DNA from: Clostridiales bacterium
GTDB taxonomy: Bacteria; Bacillota; Sulfobacillia; UBA995; UBA9673
Length of the DNA: 6,174 nt
Direction: 5' to 3'
Assembly: GCA_003541445.1 (NCBI GenBank)
Contig: DPMO01000274.1
Location: 9,074 to 15,247 of the forward strand
The translations under genes and the position numbers were made by a program. Positions 5,168 to 6,174 of the stretch are shown here, piece by piece; position 1 is the stretch's first letter; every line of letters starts with the position of its first letter. A model generated the notes under the pieces. The model did no database searches and was not told the origin of the DNA. It saw only the letters and a list, made by a program, of their open reading frames with translations.

Positions 5168-5197
5168 ATCATACCTCTTCGGACGCCTCCAGGTCAA
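5168..5197 (-). promoter_or_regulatory. Predicted promoter of the small minus-strand gene
   Basis: TTGACC (5197-5192) and TATGAT (5173-5168) on the minus strand are 18 bases apart, each a 5 of 6 match. The -35 overlaps the mutM stop codon TGA (5196-5194). Transcription would start near 5161. Confidence 0.72.
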
Positions 5198-6147
5198 ACA
5201 TCTGTTCGGGAGCGGGCCGGTTCCTCGTCGAACCGCTGGCACCGCGGGCAGAAGTACGTGCCTCTCCCGCCGACGACCGTCCGGGCTATCCTGGCTCCGC
5301 ACCGCGGGCATGCCTCACCCGCCCGCCCGTAGACCCTGAGCCGTCCGGCGTAGGAGCCCTCCCGCCCTTCGCCGTCCACGTAGTCACGGACAGAGGTCCC
5401 GCGCAGCTCGATGGCCTCGCCGATGACCTCGCACATGGCCCTGTGGAGCGCCCGCACCTCCGCCTCGGACAGGGACGAGGCCCGTCTCAGCGGGTGGACC
5501 CCGGCCCGGAAGAGACACTCGTCGGTGTAGATGTTCCCGAGACCCGACACGAACGACTGGTCCAGGAGCAGAGGTTTGATGCGGGCCTTCCGCGAGGCCA
5601 GCATCTTCCGGAAGGTCCGCCAGTCGAGCCCGCCCTGGCACGGCTCCGGGCCGAGACGGGCCAGGGTCTCCAGGGCGCGACGGAGGGCAGGGTCGGCGGG
5701 GTCGCCGCCGGTGAAGTAGAGGCGTCCGAAGTGCCGCGTGTCGACATAGCGGAGCTCACAGCCGTCGTCGAGGCTGAAGACGACGTGCGTGTGCCTCTGC
5801 CGGGTGGGTCCGAGGTCGGCCCGAGGAGTGCACCAGACAAGCTGGCCCGCCATCTTGAGGTGGACGATGATGTCTCCGCCGCCGGGCGCGGGACCGTCCC
5901 GCGCCTCTTCGCCCCCGCGCGGGGACGGCGCCCGGGCCCTCTTCGGATACTCCAGGTGCACGATGAGGAACTTCCCCCGGCGGTCGAGCCCCTCTATGCG
6001 GGCACCGGCGACGGCCTCGGTGAACTTCTCGGGACCCGCGCCGACGACGAACTTGGGGCTCAAGACCCGGACCCCGGTGATGGTGCGGCCGACCACGCGG
6101 GGAGCAAGGGTCCGCCTGATGGTCTCGACTTCAGGAAGCTCCGGCAT
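5194..6147 (-). CDS. mutM: Formamidopyrimidine-DNA glycosylase (8-oxoguanine repair), with an internal insertion
   Basis: Fpg/MutM removes 8-oxoG and ring-opened purines from DNA and cuts the backbone by beta,delta-elimination. The start is fixed by chemistry: after Met removal Pro2 is the nucleophile, in the invariant MPELPEVETI with catalytic Glu3. Lys59 in RRGKF, the RHFGRLYF segment (138-145), and a helix-two-turn-helix with GLGNIYTDE (202-210) follow. A C-terminal zinc finger has Cys280, Cys283, Cys300 and Cys303, with Arg295 in GGRGTYF expected to contact the lesion. At 317 residues it exceeds the usual 270-280. Most of the excess is an Arg/Gly/Pro-rich stretch at about 66-91, inserted between two N-terminal strands (FLIVHLE and DIIVHLKMAGQLVW), plus a short tail after the finger. 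No good ribosome binding site lies within ten bases; AGGAGG (6169-6164) is 16 bases upstream. The gene is probably read from an upstream gene outside the window. Confidence 0.96.
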   Translation of the reverse strand: MPELPEVETIRRTLAPRVVGRTITGVRVLSPKFVVGAGPEKFTEAVAGARIEGLDRRGKFLIVHLEYPKRARAPSPRGGEEARDGPAPGGGDIIVHLKMAGQLVWCTPRADLGPTRQRHTHVVFSLDDGCELRYVDTRHFGRLYFTGGDPADPALRRALETLARLGPEPCQGGLDWRTFRKMLASRKARIKPLLLDQSFVSGLGNIYTDECLFRAGVHPLRRASSLSEAEVRALHRAMCEVIGEAIELRGTSVRDYVDGEGREGSYAGRLRVYGRAGEACPRCGARIARTVVGGRGTYFCPRCQRFDEEPARSRTDV

Positions 6148-6174
6148 CAGACGAGACTGTGTGCCTCCTCATCT

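Overview
This is a GC-rich bacterial chromosomal segment with sigma70-type promoters, Shine-Dalgarno sites and tRNA genes that encode their own CCA. A mutM - small gene - coaE - lytic transglycosylase run on the minus strand recalls neighbourhoods seen in Bacillota (where mutM often follows polA). A high-GC, possibly thermophilic Bacillota-like lineage is the best guess, but the window contains no lineage marker.

Layout. At the left edge lies the end of a subtilisin-like (S8) protease gene. It carries the catalytic-His motif but then jumps, out of frame, to what looks like the protein's C-terminal tail, so it is a pseudogene or an assembly scar. A strong intrinsic terminator follows. A promoter with a perfect TATAAT begins right on that terminator's T-tract and drives a two-gene plus-strand operon, an ABC-2 type exporter (ATPase plus permease with a 4-base overlap). 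The leader of this operon carries a perfect 20-bp tandem duplication. About 430 bases without a convincing gene follow, including a short island of lower GC.

From about 2600 rightwards nearly everything is on the minus strand. In transcription order these are mutM (Fpg DNA glycosylase, with an unusual 26-residue insertion), a 77-codon unknown gene with its own promoter and a leader hairpin, a bidirectional terminator, coaE (dephospho-CoA kinase, apparently starting at CTG), a membrane-anchored lytic transglycosylase, and two tRNA-Leu genes (CAG, then GAG) ended by a terminator hairpin. One small plus-strand gene, for an 84-residue very hydrophobic membrane protein, lies between coaE and the bidirectional terminator.

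The genes are mostly housekeeping: DNA repair of oxidised purines (MutM), the last step of CoA synthesis (CoaE), peptidoglycan cleavage (transglycosylase) and Leu decoding. I found no defence system, CRISPR array or intact mobile element. The most interesting points are the CTG start of coaE, the compact promoters whose -35 boxes overlap the stop codons of upstream genes, the hairpin-led small gene, and the broken protease.
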